Assembly: GCA_027063065.1 (NCBI GenBank)
Contig: JAMOSO010000001.1
Coordinates: 13,220-77,219 of the forward strand
Reading direction: 5' to 3'
Length of the DNA stretch: 64,000 nt
DNA from: Planctomycetota bacterium
GTDB lineage: Bacteria; Planctomycetota; JAMOSO01
Made by a program: the position numbers and the translations under genes. This document shows, piece by piece, positions 55,777-64,000 of the stretch. The notes under the pieces are model-generated. The model worked only from the letters and a program-made list of their open reading frames with translations. It had not been told where the DNA came from and ran no database searches. Numbering within the stretch: the stretch's first letter is position 1; the number at the start of each line of letters is the position of its first letter.

Positions 55777-56490
55777 ATGCATTCTATTAATACAATAACT
55801 TTACCCCATTTAGCATTGGCATTTGTGCCAGTTTTATTTGTGTTAATAATATTATGGCATTGGGGTATTATGTGTAAAAGCTATTTGTATGGCTTATTGC
55901 GGATGTTATCTCAGTTATTATTGATAGGTTATGTTTTGGTTTTTATTTTTAAGTCTGAAAACGCTTTAATAATAGTTGGGGTTTTGTCGGTGATGTTATT
56001 GTCGTCTAGCTGGATAGCGTTGCGCAGTGTCAATTTGTCCCGCAAAATTTTGTATCCTAAAGCTTTATTGGCTATTTCTATTACAGGTGTTTTGATTTTA
56101 TGGCTTATTACACAAGGGGTCTTACAGGTAAGTCCTTGGTATTTACCTAGCGTGTTTATCCCTTTAGCGGGCATGATATTTGCCACAGCAATGAATAGTA
56201 TCAGCCTGTCTGTAGAACGGCTAGAAGCAGAAATTAACCGTGGTGTTGCTTATGAAAAGGCTAGATTGATAGCAATTAAGGCATCTTTAATTCCTATTGT
56301 TAATTCATTATTTGCAGTAGGATTGGTTTCTTTGCCGGGTATGATGACGGGGCAAATTTTATCTGGTGTTTCACCATTTATTGCCGCTAGATACCAAATA
56401 ATGGTTATGTGTATGGTGTTTGCTTCGTCTGGATTGTCGGCACTTATATTTTTGACATTAGTTAAATGTCATTTTAAATTACAAAAATAA
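55777..56490 (+). CDS. fetB: FetB/UPF0014 ABC transporter permease
   Basis: Membrane protein of 237 residues with about seven hydrophobic segments, matching the YbbM/FetB family. GLLRMLSQLLLIGYVLVFIF, then LPSVFIPLAGMIFATAMNSISLSVERLEAEI and LIPIVNSLFAVGLVSLPGMMTGQILSGVSP are characteristic. In E. coli FetAB exports iron; the ATPase gene fetA is missing here, so the pair is split or the protein has another partner. It has its own short leader (142 bases) after cbiB and is convergent with obgE. Confidence 0.9.
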   Translation: MHSINTITLPHLALAFVPVLFVLIILWHWGIMCKSYLYGLLRMLSQLLLIGYVLVFIFKSENALIIVGVLSVMLLSSSWIALRSVNLSRKILYPKALLAISITGVLILWLITQGVLQVSPWYLPSVFIPLAGMIFATAMNSISLSVERLEAEINRGVAYEKARLIAIKASLIPIVNSLFAVGLVSLPGMMTGQILSGVSPFIAARYQIMVMCMVFASSGLSALIFLTLVKCHFKLQK

Positions 56491-56492
56491 GT

Positions 56493-57500
56493 TTAGTTAG
56501 AGTTTAATTTGTCTAATGCAGAAAAGAATTCTGGCAAACCTTTTCTGGTTACAGAGGATATAACTACGCATTTACGATTTGTTTCTTGCGTGATACGGTT
56601 GTAACAACTTTGTGCAAATTGGGCATCAACACATTCTGATTTAGTTAAAACTATTAGCTGTGGTTTGTTGGCAAGTGTAGCGCTAAAATTAGCCAATTCA
56701 TTGTTGATGATATGATATTGTTTAATTATTTCTTCAATATCGTATGGTGTTAAATCTATCAGATGAGCTAAAACCTTAGTGCGTTCAATATGCTTTAAAA
56801 AGCCTGTACCCATACCACGTCCAGTTGATGCACCTTCAATTAGTCCAGGTATATCGGCAAGCAATATGGTGTGTCCAGGGGCTAATTCTGCCATACCAAG
56901 ATGGGGGTGTAGTGTTGTAAATGGGTAGGCGGCAGTTTTAGGATTGGCGTTTGTTACTGTAGACAATAAAGTTGATTTGCCTGCATTTGGAAACCCAACT
57001 AAACCGACATCAGCAATTAGTTTGACCTCTAAATGTATTCGTTTGGTAGCTCCATGAGTACCTTTGGTGGTTTCTGTAGGTACTTGGTTGGTAGAAGATA
57101 CAAAATGTAGATTGCCTAATCCGCCTTTACCACCTTTGGCGGCAATACACTGCATTCCATCTTTGTCTAAATCCATCCAAATGCGTTTAGTTTCTGCATC
57201 ACGGACGATTGTACCAATAGGTACTTCTACATATAGTTTTTTTCCACTTGCGCCTTGTTTTCGATGTGGACCACCAATTTGTGCATTTTCAGCTCTGTAT
57301 ACGTGTTGTTTGGTAATTTCAAATAGAGAACGGATATTCTCACGGGCAACTATTATGACGCTTCCGCCATCACCACCGTTGCCACCGTCAGGCCCGCCTT
57401 TGGCACGATTTTTAGCTTGTGCAAAGCTTAAGCGACCATTGCCACCAGCTCCTCCTATTGCAGTAAATTCAACCTCATCAACAAAAGAAGTGGTGGCCAT
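56493..57500 (-). CDS. obgE: GTPase Obg (ribosome assembly)
   Basis: Essential GTPase involved in 50S maturation. The N-terminal glycine-rich Obg fold (DEVEFTAIGGAGGNGRLSF, GGPDGGNGGDGGSVI, AAKGGKGGLGN) occupies residues 1-158, and the G domain follows with GFPNAGKST, DIPGLIEGAS and TKSE. Length 335 means the extra C-terminal OCT domain is missing, as in many Gram-negatives. It follows rpmA by 20 bases in the standard rplU-rpmA-obgE order. Confidence 0.97.
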   Translation of the reverse strand: MATTSFVDEVEFTAIGGAGGNGRLSFAQAKNRAKGGPDGGNGGDGGSVIIVARENIRSLFEITKQHVYRAENAQIGGPHRKQGASGKKLYVEVPIGTIVRDAETKRIWMDLDKDGMQCIAAKGGKGGLGNLHFVSSTNQVPTETTKGTHGATKRIHLEVKLIADVGLVGFPNAGKSTLLSTVTNANPKTAAYPFTTLHPHLGMAELAPGHTILLADIPGLIEGASTGRGMGTGFLKHIERTKVLAHLIDLTPYDIEEIIKQYHIINNELANFSATLANKPQLIVLTKSECVDAQFAQSCYNRITQETNRKCVVISSVTRKGLPEFFSALDKLNSN

Positions 57501-57519
57501 GGTTTCTTTTTTGTAACTA

Positions 57520-57762
57520 CTATGCAGTAATTACAGCAACGCGACGACGACTTTGGAACTCAACCGTACCTTCTGCAGTTGCATATAGGGTATAGTCTTT
57601 GCCCATGCCAACGTTTTTGCCAGGGTGAAATTTAGTTCCACATTGGCGAACGATAGTAGTGCCGGGGGTTACTTTCTGACCACCGAAGCGCTTGACGCCA
57701 CGGTACTGAGCGTTTGAATCACGACCGTTACTGGTGGATCCCTGTCCTGCTTTATGAGCCAT
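57520..57762 (-). CDS. rpmA: Ribosomal protein bL27
   Basis: Large-subunit protein with an N-terminal tail reaching the peptidyl-transferase centre. [19 protein letters not shown] and [24 protein letters not shown] are the family pattern, 80 residues. The start has no cleavable N-terminal extension of the Firmicutes type. It lies between rplU and obgE with the usual short gaps. Confidence 0.98.
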   Translation of the reverse strand: MAHKAGQGSTSNGRDSNAQYRGVKRFGGQKVTPGTTIVRQCGTKFHPGKNVGMGKDYTLYATAEGTVEFQSRRRVAVITA

Positions 57763-57790
57763 AGGTATTCCTTATTAAAATATATGTTGA

Positions 57791-58105
57791 TTAAGCTTGA
57801 ATAGACTTAATTTTAATTTGAGTAAATTGGGTACGATGACCTATCTTCTTTTTGTAACCTTTACGCTTTTTAAATTTAAAAGAGTAAATTTTGTTTCCTT
57901 TTGTTTCGCCTAAGCATTCAGCTTCAACTTTGGCATTTTCAACGAAAGGTGCACCGATAGAGGCATCACCATCTTTGTCAACTAGCATAATTTGATCAAA
58001 ACTAATTGACTCGCCAACAGAGGCGTTTTTCATTTTGTCAACGCAAATCACATCACCTTCGGCGACTTTAATTTGGTTGCCACGATCATTAATAATGGCG
58101 TACAT
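57791..58105 (-). CDS. rplU: Ribosomal protein bL21
   Basis: Binds 23S rRNA, 104 residues. MYAIINDRGNQIKVAEGD at the start and KFKKRKGYKKKIGHRTQFTQIKI at the end are diagnostic. I set the start at the ATG (58105) that gives the normal MYAII; a GTG directly before it is in frame. The AGGAG ribosome-binding site lies eight bases upstream. A GC-rich leader precedes it. Confidence 0.97.
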   Translation of the reverse strand: MYAIINDRGNQIKVAEGDVICVDKMKNASVGESISFDQIMLVDKDGDASIGAPFVENAKVEAECLGETKGNKIYSFKFKKRKGYKKKIGHRTQFTQIKIKSIQA

Positions 58106-58133
58106 CACTGTTTCTCCTGTATTTAAATAAAAT

Positions 58134-58166
58134 CCACCCCGTCAAGGCCAGTGAGTGCCCGGGGGT
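58134..58166 (-). promoter_or_regulatory. GC-rich hairpin leader upstream of rplU
   Basis: In the minus-strand transcript between rng and rplU, ACCCC and GGGGU (about 58162 and 58136) can pair, with an inner GGC/GCC step. It is a striking GC-rich island in a very AT-rich region. Since rplU leaders carry autoregulatory structures in some Firmicutes, it could be such an element or a terminator for rng. Confidence 0.4.
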
Positions 58167-58172
58167 AAAGGG

Positions 58173-60032
58173 TTAAAGACTATAATGTTTAATTTCGAAT
58201 TCGTCCAGCTTTTTTTGAAAATCTGTTGTTATTTCTATATGGTGCTTGGTTTTGGTCTCTAAATCTATCAATGCTTGGCGTTTAGAATTTGCAAATTCTA
58301 AGGCTCGTCCATTGGCTAGGCTGACCTCAATACGGCTAGGTTTTTTTCGATTGAGACAAATAGCTTTTAAATCGCGTAGCACTTGCGGAAACAGGCTTTG
58401 TGCGCCTTTTACTAAGCCTCTGCCATTGCAGGTAGGGCAAGTGTCATGCACGTACTTAGTTAATGAATGTCCTACGCGTTGACGAGTTATCTCCATTACA
58501 CAAAACTTGCTCATCTCTAATACTCTGGTACGCGCTTTATCTTCTTTGAGCATTTCTACCATTTTGCTGTATACTCTTTTGCGGTTGGCACCTGATTGCA
58601 TATCAATAAAATCCACAGCAATAATACCGCCTAAATCGCGCATTCTCATTTGTCTGGCTATTTCTTCAGCAGCTTCTAAATCGGTGTGTAAAGCTGTTTC
58701 TTCTGTATTTTTACCATGGTGACTTTTGCCAGAGTTGACATCAACAGTCGTCATGGCTTCGGTTGGCTCTATTACTATCGAGCCACCACCTGGCAATGGT
58801 ACTTCTCTTTGCAAAACGTGTTGAATTTTATCTTCTATTTTGTAGTGATGAAAAATAGGTGTGTTGCCTTTATATCGTTTAATACATTTTAAAAATTCTG
58901 GCATGGTATTTTTTATAAATTCGCGAATATGCTTATATGTTTGTTCGTTATCAATTAAAATTTCAGTGATGTCATCTGAAACAATATCGCGTATTGTTCT
59001 GATTACAAAGTCAGATTCTTGATAAATAAGCCCAGGAGTGCGAGCTTTAGATACTTTTTTACTTAATAGGCTTTGTAATCGTTGTAAATATTCTACATCG
59101 CGTTTTAATTCTTCTTCTGTTGCACCATCACCAGCTGTGCGAACTATAAAACTAACATCTTTGGGTAAATCTATTTCACGCAGGGTTTTTTTTAGACGTT
59201 TTCGTTCAGCATCGTCAGATATTTTACGCGATATACCGATTTTATCTTCCATAGCTACAGGCATCATGACTAAGTTGCGTCCTGGTATGCTAACTTCCAT
59301 AGTGATAGTTGGGCATTTAGAAGAATATTTATCTTTTAATAATTGCACTAAAATAAATTGATTAATTAACGGTATATCACCCTCTATTTTGCCTTTAATA
59401 AAATTTGGATTAACTTTATTGTTTAGAACAACATTTTTTTCATGTAAAAATCCTGTTTGTCCATCACCTAAATCTACAAAAGCAGCTTGTAAACCTTTTT
59501 CAATATGATTGATACGTCCTAAAACAATATCTCCACGATGTAGGCCTTCGCTTTCTTTATCCCAAAATAAATTAATTAAATTTTCACCTTCAGCTAGTGC
59601 TATGCGTGTTTCTTGTGGATCTGTAGCATTAACCACCATGCGTTGCGGAGTTTTTTTAATTGTTTTATTTTGCGTTAGTTTTTTAGGTGTTTTTTTATCA
59701 GTTTCTTTTTTAGTTTTATCGATATTTGTTGGGCAAATTTCTGCATCTCTTACAGTGTTTTTGCTGTCGTTAACATTTTTTTTATGTCGTTTACCTCCGC
59801 GTGTACCACGTTTACGTTTGTTTTTATCAGTTTTGTTATCGTCTTCTACATTATCGTTGATGATTTCTGTATTTGCCTGTGAAGCGTCTATTGGCTTAAT
59901 AGGCAATACTGTATCAATCGTGCTAGTTGTTGCAGACTCTTCAATATTGTCTATTTGTGGAGTCGCTTTTTTTTTGGCTATAGCAGTTGCCGCCGAGGCT
60001 TTTTTGGTAGCCTTTCTTCTTAATCTTGTCAT
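58173..60032 (-). CDS. rng: Ribonuclease E/G-family endoribonuclease
   Basis: Rne/Rng family RNA-processing enzyme of 619 residues. Residues 1-130 are a Lys/Thr-rich low-complexity tail (KKASAATAIAKKKATPQ, NKRKRGTRGGKRHKKN), unusual at the N-terminus. The S1 domain (LHRGDIVLGRINHIEKGLQAAFVDLGDGQTGFLH) and the catalytic core with VDVNSGK and GGIIAVDFIDMQ follow. The zinc-link CPTCNGRG is present. AAAGGACTT before ATG sets the start at 60032; a TTG four codons earlier is overlapped by this site. The lack of a long C-terminal scaffold fits RNase G better than RNase E. Confidence 0.94.
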   Translation of the reverse strand: MTRLRRKATKKASAATAIAKKKATPQIDNIEESATTSTIDTVLPIKPIDASQANTEIINDNVEDDNKTDKNKRKRGTRGGKRHKKNVNDSKNTVRDAEICPTNIDKTKKETDKKTPKKLTQNKTIKKTPQRMVVNATDPQETRIALAEGENLINLFWDKESEGLHRGDIVLGRINHIEKGLQAAFVDLGDGQTGFLHEKNVVLNNKVNPNFIKGKIEGDIPLINQFILVQLLKDKYSSKCPTITMEVSIPGRNLVMMPVAMEDKIGISRKISDDAERKRLKKTLREIDLPKDVSFIVRTAGDGATEEELKRDVEYLQRLQSLLSKKVSKARTPGLIYQESDFVIRTIRDIVSDDITEILIDNEQTYKHIREFIKNTMPEFLKCIKRYKGNTPIFHHYKIEDKIQHVLQREVPLPGGGSIVIEPTEAMTTVDVNSGKSHHGKNTEETALHTDLEAAEEIARQMRMRDLGGIIAVDFIDMQSGANRKRVYSKMVEMLKEDKARTRVLEMSKFCVMEITRQRVGHSLTKYVHDTCPTCNGRGLVKGAQSLFPQVLRDLKAICLNRKKPSRIEVSLANGRALEFANSKRQALIDLETKTKHHIEITTDFQKKLDEFEIKHYSL

Positions 60033-60074
60033 AAGTCCTTTCAATCGCTGAGATTGAACTGAACCGAATATGTA

Positions 60075-61871
60075 TTATGGTTTATAACGATAGTACTTTT
60101 TAGATGGTGTCTTAGATGATGGTGCGCTATTTATTTTTGTACCATTTTGTAAAGTTGGTATAAAATCGGCAGCAGCAGCTGGTTCATCGGGTAACATCTT
60201 AGTGTTTGGTAATTCGATTCTTTGTTCGTTTACAGCTTCTTCTTTAAGTTTGTTGATTTCCTTGTTAAATGTTGAACCCTCTTCGCCTGTGATGACAGTA
60301 GGGGTTATAAAAATTAATAATTTGCGTTGATTTTTTTGTTTGTCTTCATTTTTAAAGAACCATTTTAAAACAGGTATTTTATTAAGTCCAGGTATGCCGC
60401 TGGATTTTTCAATAACCTCGTCAGTTGTTCTGCCACCAATAATGCCTGTATTGCCACTTTTGATAATCATTTTAGTTACAGCAACATTTGTTTTGGTTTG
60501 TGGCAATTGTAAGGCACCGTTACCAAAGTCTAACATACCTTGTGGCCCCATGGCTGATTCATAAGGCACTACGGTCATCATCACATCATTAGTTTCTTTT
60601 ATCACACGAGGTATTACCATAAGCATTGTACCTATATCAAGTGGAGAACTAGATGCCTCAGCAAACGTGGTGGTGGGGACACCACTTTCAGAAATGGTAG
60701 TAGTTTGTTCAGCAAAGCGAATAGTTTCACCGATAAAAATAGAGGCACGCTGATTATCTAAGGTTGTAATTCTAGGGCTTTGAGTTACTTTGGTGCTACC
60801 AACAGAGTCTAAAAATTGAAAGACAAAGTTTGTTTGGCTAGCATCTAAAGTCATTGGTGTTTTAGCAAAATGATCCCATATATCTTTAAGTCCATTGCCA
60901 AATCTAATTGGAAACTTAACATCGGTAATTTTGTCAAAGCCACCACCGATTGCTATGCCATTACTCCAATTTGCTCCAAAGGAATTAATATCATTTACGC
61001 TAACATCAACCATTTTGGTATCTATAACAATTTGTGCGGGACGAGTATCTAAGGTGTTAATAATATCTAACATCTTATTAATAACAGTTGGGCTATCTGT
61101 GATAATTAAAGCATTGTTTACAGCATCAAAAGAAATATTACCAGTTGGGGATTTGATATTATTTAAAATTCCAAATATAGCAAAGCCACTTGAGGATTCA
61201 GAAGACGCATCAGGAGCGCTTAAAGATGCAAATGTTTCGGCCTGAGAAATCATTTTAGCTTCTATTTCTTCTCCCTTGGGTTTGAGGTATTTAAGCTTAA
61301 CTACTTTAGTTACCATTTGTTTGAGCATTTTTGTAGATGTAGTAATTAAAACAATTTTATTTTCGTTTTCTACCCATCTAAAATCCCCAACTTGCAAAAT
61401 AACATCAAGAGCTTTTCGCCATGGTACATCGCGTAAATCTAAAGTAATAGTGCCTTTGACATCTGGGTCAATTACAAAGTTCCAACCTATTTTACGGGAT
61501 ATTATTTCGATAACAGTGCGAATATCAGCGTTTTTTAATTGTATAGTGATAGATGGAGGAGTGCTTACAAACCATAATCTATCACTTTGTTTTTGAATTT
61601 CTAAACCGTATTGAATGGTGATTAAATCTAATACTTGTTTCCATGGTAGGTTGTTGATACGCAATGAAATAGTTTTGCCAATATCTTCTTTTAAAATTAT
61701 ATTTATTCCTGATTCAATGCTGATTTCATGTAGGACATCACTTAGAGGTCTGTCGGTAAAATCATAGCTCATTGTTCCTACTTTATTATCGGTAATGGTA
61801 GCTTGTAAAGATCCAACACTAATAATGCCAATACTGGCTATAATTAATAATATGTTCTTTAGGGAAATCAT
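60075..61871 (-). CDS. pilQ: Type IV pilus secretin PilQ
   Basis: Outer-membrane channel through which the pilus or DNA passes, 598 residues. A signal peptide (residues 1-23) is followed by two secretin/TonB N0-like repeats (YDFTDRPLSDVLHEISIESGINIIL; IQLKNADIRTVIEIISRKIGWNFVI). Then come an N-terminal connecting domain and the secretin core from about 300, with RPAQIVIDTKMVDVSVND, GIIGGRTTDEVIEKSSGIPGLNKIPVLKWFFK and LLIFITPTVI. The last gene of the pilMNOPQ operon, its ATG overlaps the pilP stop. Confidence 0.95.
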   Translation of the reverse strand: MISLKNILLIIASIGIISVGSLQATITDNKVGTMSYDFTDRPLSDVLHEISIESGINIILKEDIGKTISLRINNLPWKQVLDLITIQYGLEIQKQSDRLWFVSTPPSITIQLKNADIRTVIEIISRKIGWNFVIDPDVKGTITLDLRDVPWRKALDVILQVGDFRWVENENKIVLITTSTKMLKQMVTKVVKLKYLKPKGEEIEAKMISQAETFASLSAPDASSESSSGFAIFGILNNIKSPTGNISFDAVNNALIITDSPTVINKMLDIINTLDTRPAQIVIDTKMVDVSVNDINSFGANWSNGIAIGGGFDKITDVKFPIRFGNGLKDIWDHFAKTPMTLDASQTNFVFQFLDSVGSTKVTQSPRITTLDNQRASIFIGETIRFAEQTTTISESGVPTTTFAEASSSPLDIGTMLMVIPRVIKETNDVMMTVVPYESAMGPQGMLDFGNGALQLPQTKTNVAVTKMIIKSGNTGIIGGRTTDEVIEKSSGIPGLNKIPVLKWFFKNEDKQKNQRKLLIFITPTVITGEEGSTFNKEINKLKEEAVNEQRIELPNTKMLPDEPAAAADFIPTLQNGTKINSAPSSKTPSKKYYRYKP

Positions 61872-62488
61872 AATTTATTAAACTCCCTGATTAATGTAAT
61901 GCCATCTAAATTAAATTCAATTGTGTTTTTGTGAATACGCATAATTTTAACACCTTTGTAAGTTTGCCCTTCTTCTAGAAGATTGGAACTGTCAAGAATT
62001 GCTTGTGCCACTCCTCGTGAGTGAATTATACCTGAAATAACAATATTAAGCTTCTCAAATGTTTCTTCGGCATGAATTAGATTTATTTGTTTAATTAAAC
62101 TGTCATAAACTTTTTTATATTCGTAAGTTATCGCTTCTAAGCCGCGGAGTCTGGTTTTTAGTAGGCTTTGATAAGCAGCATCGGTAGCTTTAAAAGCATC
62201 TTTTAATTTACCCTTATCAACCATTGTGTTTATAACGTTCAAATCTTCTTTTAATTTATATAGTATCTCTTTTTGAGTCATTCCTTCAAACATAGCTCGG
62301 TATCGATCTGCGGCGTTCATTCCTGCAAATACTTTATGAAATTCCGCAGGAGAAACAAAAGGGCTTCGACGTCCTTTTGATATATAAGTTATTTGAAATT
62401 CTGGTTTTTGGGGAGGTTTAGTATTTTTAGATACAGGGATATTAAATAAGCTAAAAGATAATATAGGTATAAGTATTAATTGTATCAT
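61868..62488 (-). CDS. pilP: Type IV pilus lipoprotein-like/PilP-like protein
   Basis: A 206-residue periplasmic protein with a hydrophobic start (MIQLILIPILSFSLFNIPVS) and no clear lipobox Cys. GRRSPFVSP near residue 40 matches the RDPFxP-type region of PilP, and the C-terminal LEEGQTYKGVKIMRIHKNTIEFNLDG matches its beta domain (V..I....V.L...G). The long helical insert between residues 70 and 150 is not typical for PilP, so the call rests partly on operon position. It overlaps pilO by four bases. Confidence 0.8.
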   Translation of the reverse strand: MIQLILIPILSFSLFNIPVSKNTKPPQKPEFQITYISKGRRSPFVSPAEFHKVFAGMNAADRYRAMFEGMTQKEILYKLKEDLNVINTMVDKGKLKDAFKATDAAYQSLLKTRLRGLEAITYEYKKVYDSLIKQINLIHAEETFEKLNIVISGIIHSRGVAQAILDSSNLLEEGQTYKGVKIMRIHKNTIEFNLDGITLIREFNKL

Positions 62489-63042
62489 ATTCTGCTACCT
62501 TTAAAGCTATAAGTAACAATGGTCATATTTATATTAAGAATATTTTTAGAACCTTTTTTCATAATCATATTTTCAATACTGGTAAATCGTTGAAGGTGTT
62601 CTAAACCACTAATAAATCTAGCAATTTGATGGTATGTTCCATTTAAGACTAATTTAAATTGATGCTTTGTATATGGTCCATTTGAGCGTGTAGCCACTCT
62701 GCGTCCAACAAAGGTTTTGCTGGGCGTTAGCACTTTAATAGATATGTCAGTTTGTACTAATAGCTCTTGAATTAATTTTAATGTTTCTTCTACTTCTTTA
62801 TCGCTAGGTAAAGAATGTTCATAAAAAGCTATTTTATCTTTTAAATTATTAATTTCTTGTTTTAAGCGAGGTATCTTACGAATTTTTACCATCATACTTG
62901 CTAAAGTGGCTTCTTCAGCTAATAAAGTTTGTTTGGCAATTTGACGTTTTTTAACAGCTTGATTACAAAAATATCCCATTGTGCTTATTGCTAGCAAGAC
63001 AATGATAGCTGTAAGCATTAATTTTTTTTGTTCTTTGTTCAT
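62485..63042 (-). CDS. pilO: Type IV pilus assembly protein PilO
   Basis: Inner-membrane alignment protein of 185 residues. It has one N-terminal membrane segment (about residues 8-26), a coiled coil (QEINNLKDKIAFYEHSLPSDKEVE) and the PilO ferredoxin-like domain with LVLNGTYHQIARFISGLEHLQRFTSIENM. The order pilN-pilO-pilP with four-base overlaps confirms it. Confidence 0.92.
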   Translation of the reverse strand: MNKEQKKLMLTAIIVLLAISTMGYFCNQAVKKRQIAKQTLLAEEATLASMMVKIRKIPRLKQEINNLKDKIAFYEHSLPSDKEVEETLKLIQELLVQTDISIKVLTPSKTFVGRRVATRSNGPYTKHQFKLVLNGTYHQIARFISGLEHLQRFTSIENMIMKKGSKNILNINMTIVTYSFKGSRI

Positions 63043-63710
63043 TTAATGCCCCCATGAGTAAGGGGGCGTCTTTTAATTTGTTTTTTAGGTTTTAACAAAG
63101 TAGTAGTGATTTTGAAATGCGCTTCTTTATCTTTTAAAGTTAAACCAGTAAATGTTGGTAATATAAAATTTTGTGAAAAATAGGGATTGTATTTAAACGA
63201 TTCAAAAAACTCAGCCACTTTTTTAATTCTGACATCATTAGGAGCTTGAATATTACAGGTCATATCTAATTTAAGAATAGGCGTGCCTTTATTTTTAGCG
63301 TTGGGAGTTACTGGTAGGCGTCTACGTAAACTTGTGATAGGTTTTTGTGCGTTTAAGCTTGTAAACCAGATATCGGTAGGACTTAACAAATCACATATTT
63401 CGTCTAAAAGTTTTTCAAATGAAATACGCGATTCAATTAAATTTTGGACAGTTGTACGGCGTAATGTAAATTGTTTTTTTTGGGCTTCTAGTTTTAGATA
63501 TTGACTTAGTTCTACTTGGCGTAGGCTTATTTCTTGCGATGTCGCTACACGCTTGCGTTCTAATTGAGGGATATCAATGGTTGTTATATTAATGTACCAC
63601 ATTCCTAGTCCAGTCATAATTATTACCCCAATAATTATGGTAGCAAATCTTGGTTTGGGCGTATTGTTGGCAGGTTTTAAATCTTTGGGTAATAAATTAA
63701 TTTCTATCAT
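63039..63710 (-). CDS. pilN: Type IV pilus assembly protein PilN
   Basis: Bitopic inner-membrane protein of 223 residues that binds PilM through its N-terminal INLLP box (IEINLLPKDL). A membrane segment (about residues 24-42, FATIIIGVIIMTGLGMWYI) and a coiled-coil periplasmic part follow. IWFTSLNAQ is in the usual PilN position. It overlaps pilM by four bases. Confidence 0.93.
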   Translation of the reverse strand: MIEINLLPKDLKPANNTPKPRFATIIIGVIIMTGLGMWYINITTIDIPQLERKRVATSQEISLRQVELSQYLKLEAQKKQFTLRRTTVQNLIESRISFEKLLDEICDLLSPTDIWFTSLNAQKPITSLRRRLPVTPNAKNKGTPILKLDMTCNIQAPNDVRIKKVAEFFESFKYNPYFSQNFILPTFTGLTLKDKEAHFKITTTLLKPKKQIKRRPLTHGGIK

Positions 63711-64000
63711 GCTTTGTTCCTAGCCGCCAAACCTAATGCTAAACAATAGCAAGATCCATATTTTTGAATTATGTCTTTATCTATATTTTCATTAATAGTT
63801 AATTTGTCATTTAATAGAGGGTTCCATATATATGCAGTTTTGTTTAGAGCATTGCCTAACATTGTGTCAAAATTTGCATAAAGTGAAGCTCCTCCACTAA
63901 TAGCTAATGTGTCAACGTGGTTAGAATATTGATTTTCGTAAAAATCTATACACAATTGAATTTCTTGAGATATTTGTGCTAGTACTGGTTCAACAACAGT
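63707..64000 (-). CDS. pilM: Type IV pilus assembly ATPase-like protein PilM (partial, 5' end outside window)
   Basis: C-terminal fragment of the actin-like cytoplasmic protein PilM. The visible 97 residues include EPVLAQISQEIQLCIDFYE, LAISGGASLYANFDTML (the nucleotide-binding Gly pair) and the closing YGSCYCLALGLAARNKA. The frame continues past the window end, so the start is not seen. PilM, PilN and PilO form the inner-membrane platform of the pilus. Confidence 0.92.
   Translation of the reverse strand, partial: TVVEPVLAQISQEIQLCIDFYENQYSNHVDTLAISGGASLYANFDTMLGNALNKTAYIWNPLLNDKLTINENIDKDIIQKYGSCYCLALGLAARNKA

Noticed and set aside
57064-57516. 150-codon plus-strand frame opposite obgE
   Set aside because: Proline-rich shadow of the glycine-rich Obg fold on the other strand.

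Overview
The window is an AT-rich bacterial chromosome segment. Essential ribosomal genes (rpmH at the left edge, rplU and rpmA near 58 kb), obgE, a flagellar export operon and a PilMNOPQ operon argue for a main chromosome rather than a plasmid. The two pseudopilin-like proteins at 18.6-19.9 kb have the N-terminal pattern common in Lentisphaerota, Verrucomicrobiota and Planctomycetota. Together with the Gram-negative envelope (secretin, YejABEF, Wzx/Wzy) this suggests a PVC-like bacterium, but no rRNA is present and the placement is tentative.

Layout. 0-12.6 kb: housekeeping and metabolism (rpmH, a secreted unknown, a CBS-histidine kinase/response regulator pair coupled to hisC and trpB, comEC, alr, an aminotransferase, a HAD phosphatase, gap, bioA). 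12.6-20 kb: a PC4-like protein, a lipid-type methyltransferase, fabH, a GT39-like and a Wzy-like membrane protein, and two pseudopilins. 20-21.6 kb: comM. 21.6-29 kb: the most interesting stretch. A 388-base gap in which strand composition flips from C-rich to G-rich is followed by a plasmid-type (RPA-like) replication initiator gene, a NeuC-type epimerase, an SPFH protein, a composite parS site and parAB. 28.6-34.7 kb: a YejABEF peptide transporter. 35-44 kb: a surface polysaccharide cluster (glycosyltransferases, deacetylase, methyltransferases, Wzx flippase). 44-52.8 kb: fliPQR-flhBA-flhF-flhG-unknown-fliA-unknown, one compact minus-strand operon. 53-56.5 kb: a LysM protein, a ferredoxin:thioredoxin-reductase-like/rhodanese fusion, cbiB and fetB. 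56.5-64 kb: obgE, rpmA, rplU, rng and pilQPONM (pilM cut by the window end).

How it fits together. Skew flip, initiator gene and ParABS lie within about 7 kb, which is what an origin of replication with its segregation locus looks like. The unusual part is that the initiator beside it resembles a plasmid Rep protein and no dnaA is in the window. Motility (flagella, type IV pili), competence (comEC, comM) and surface polysaccharide genes surround this origin-proximal region. No tRNA, rRNA, CRISPR array or insertion sequence was recognised.
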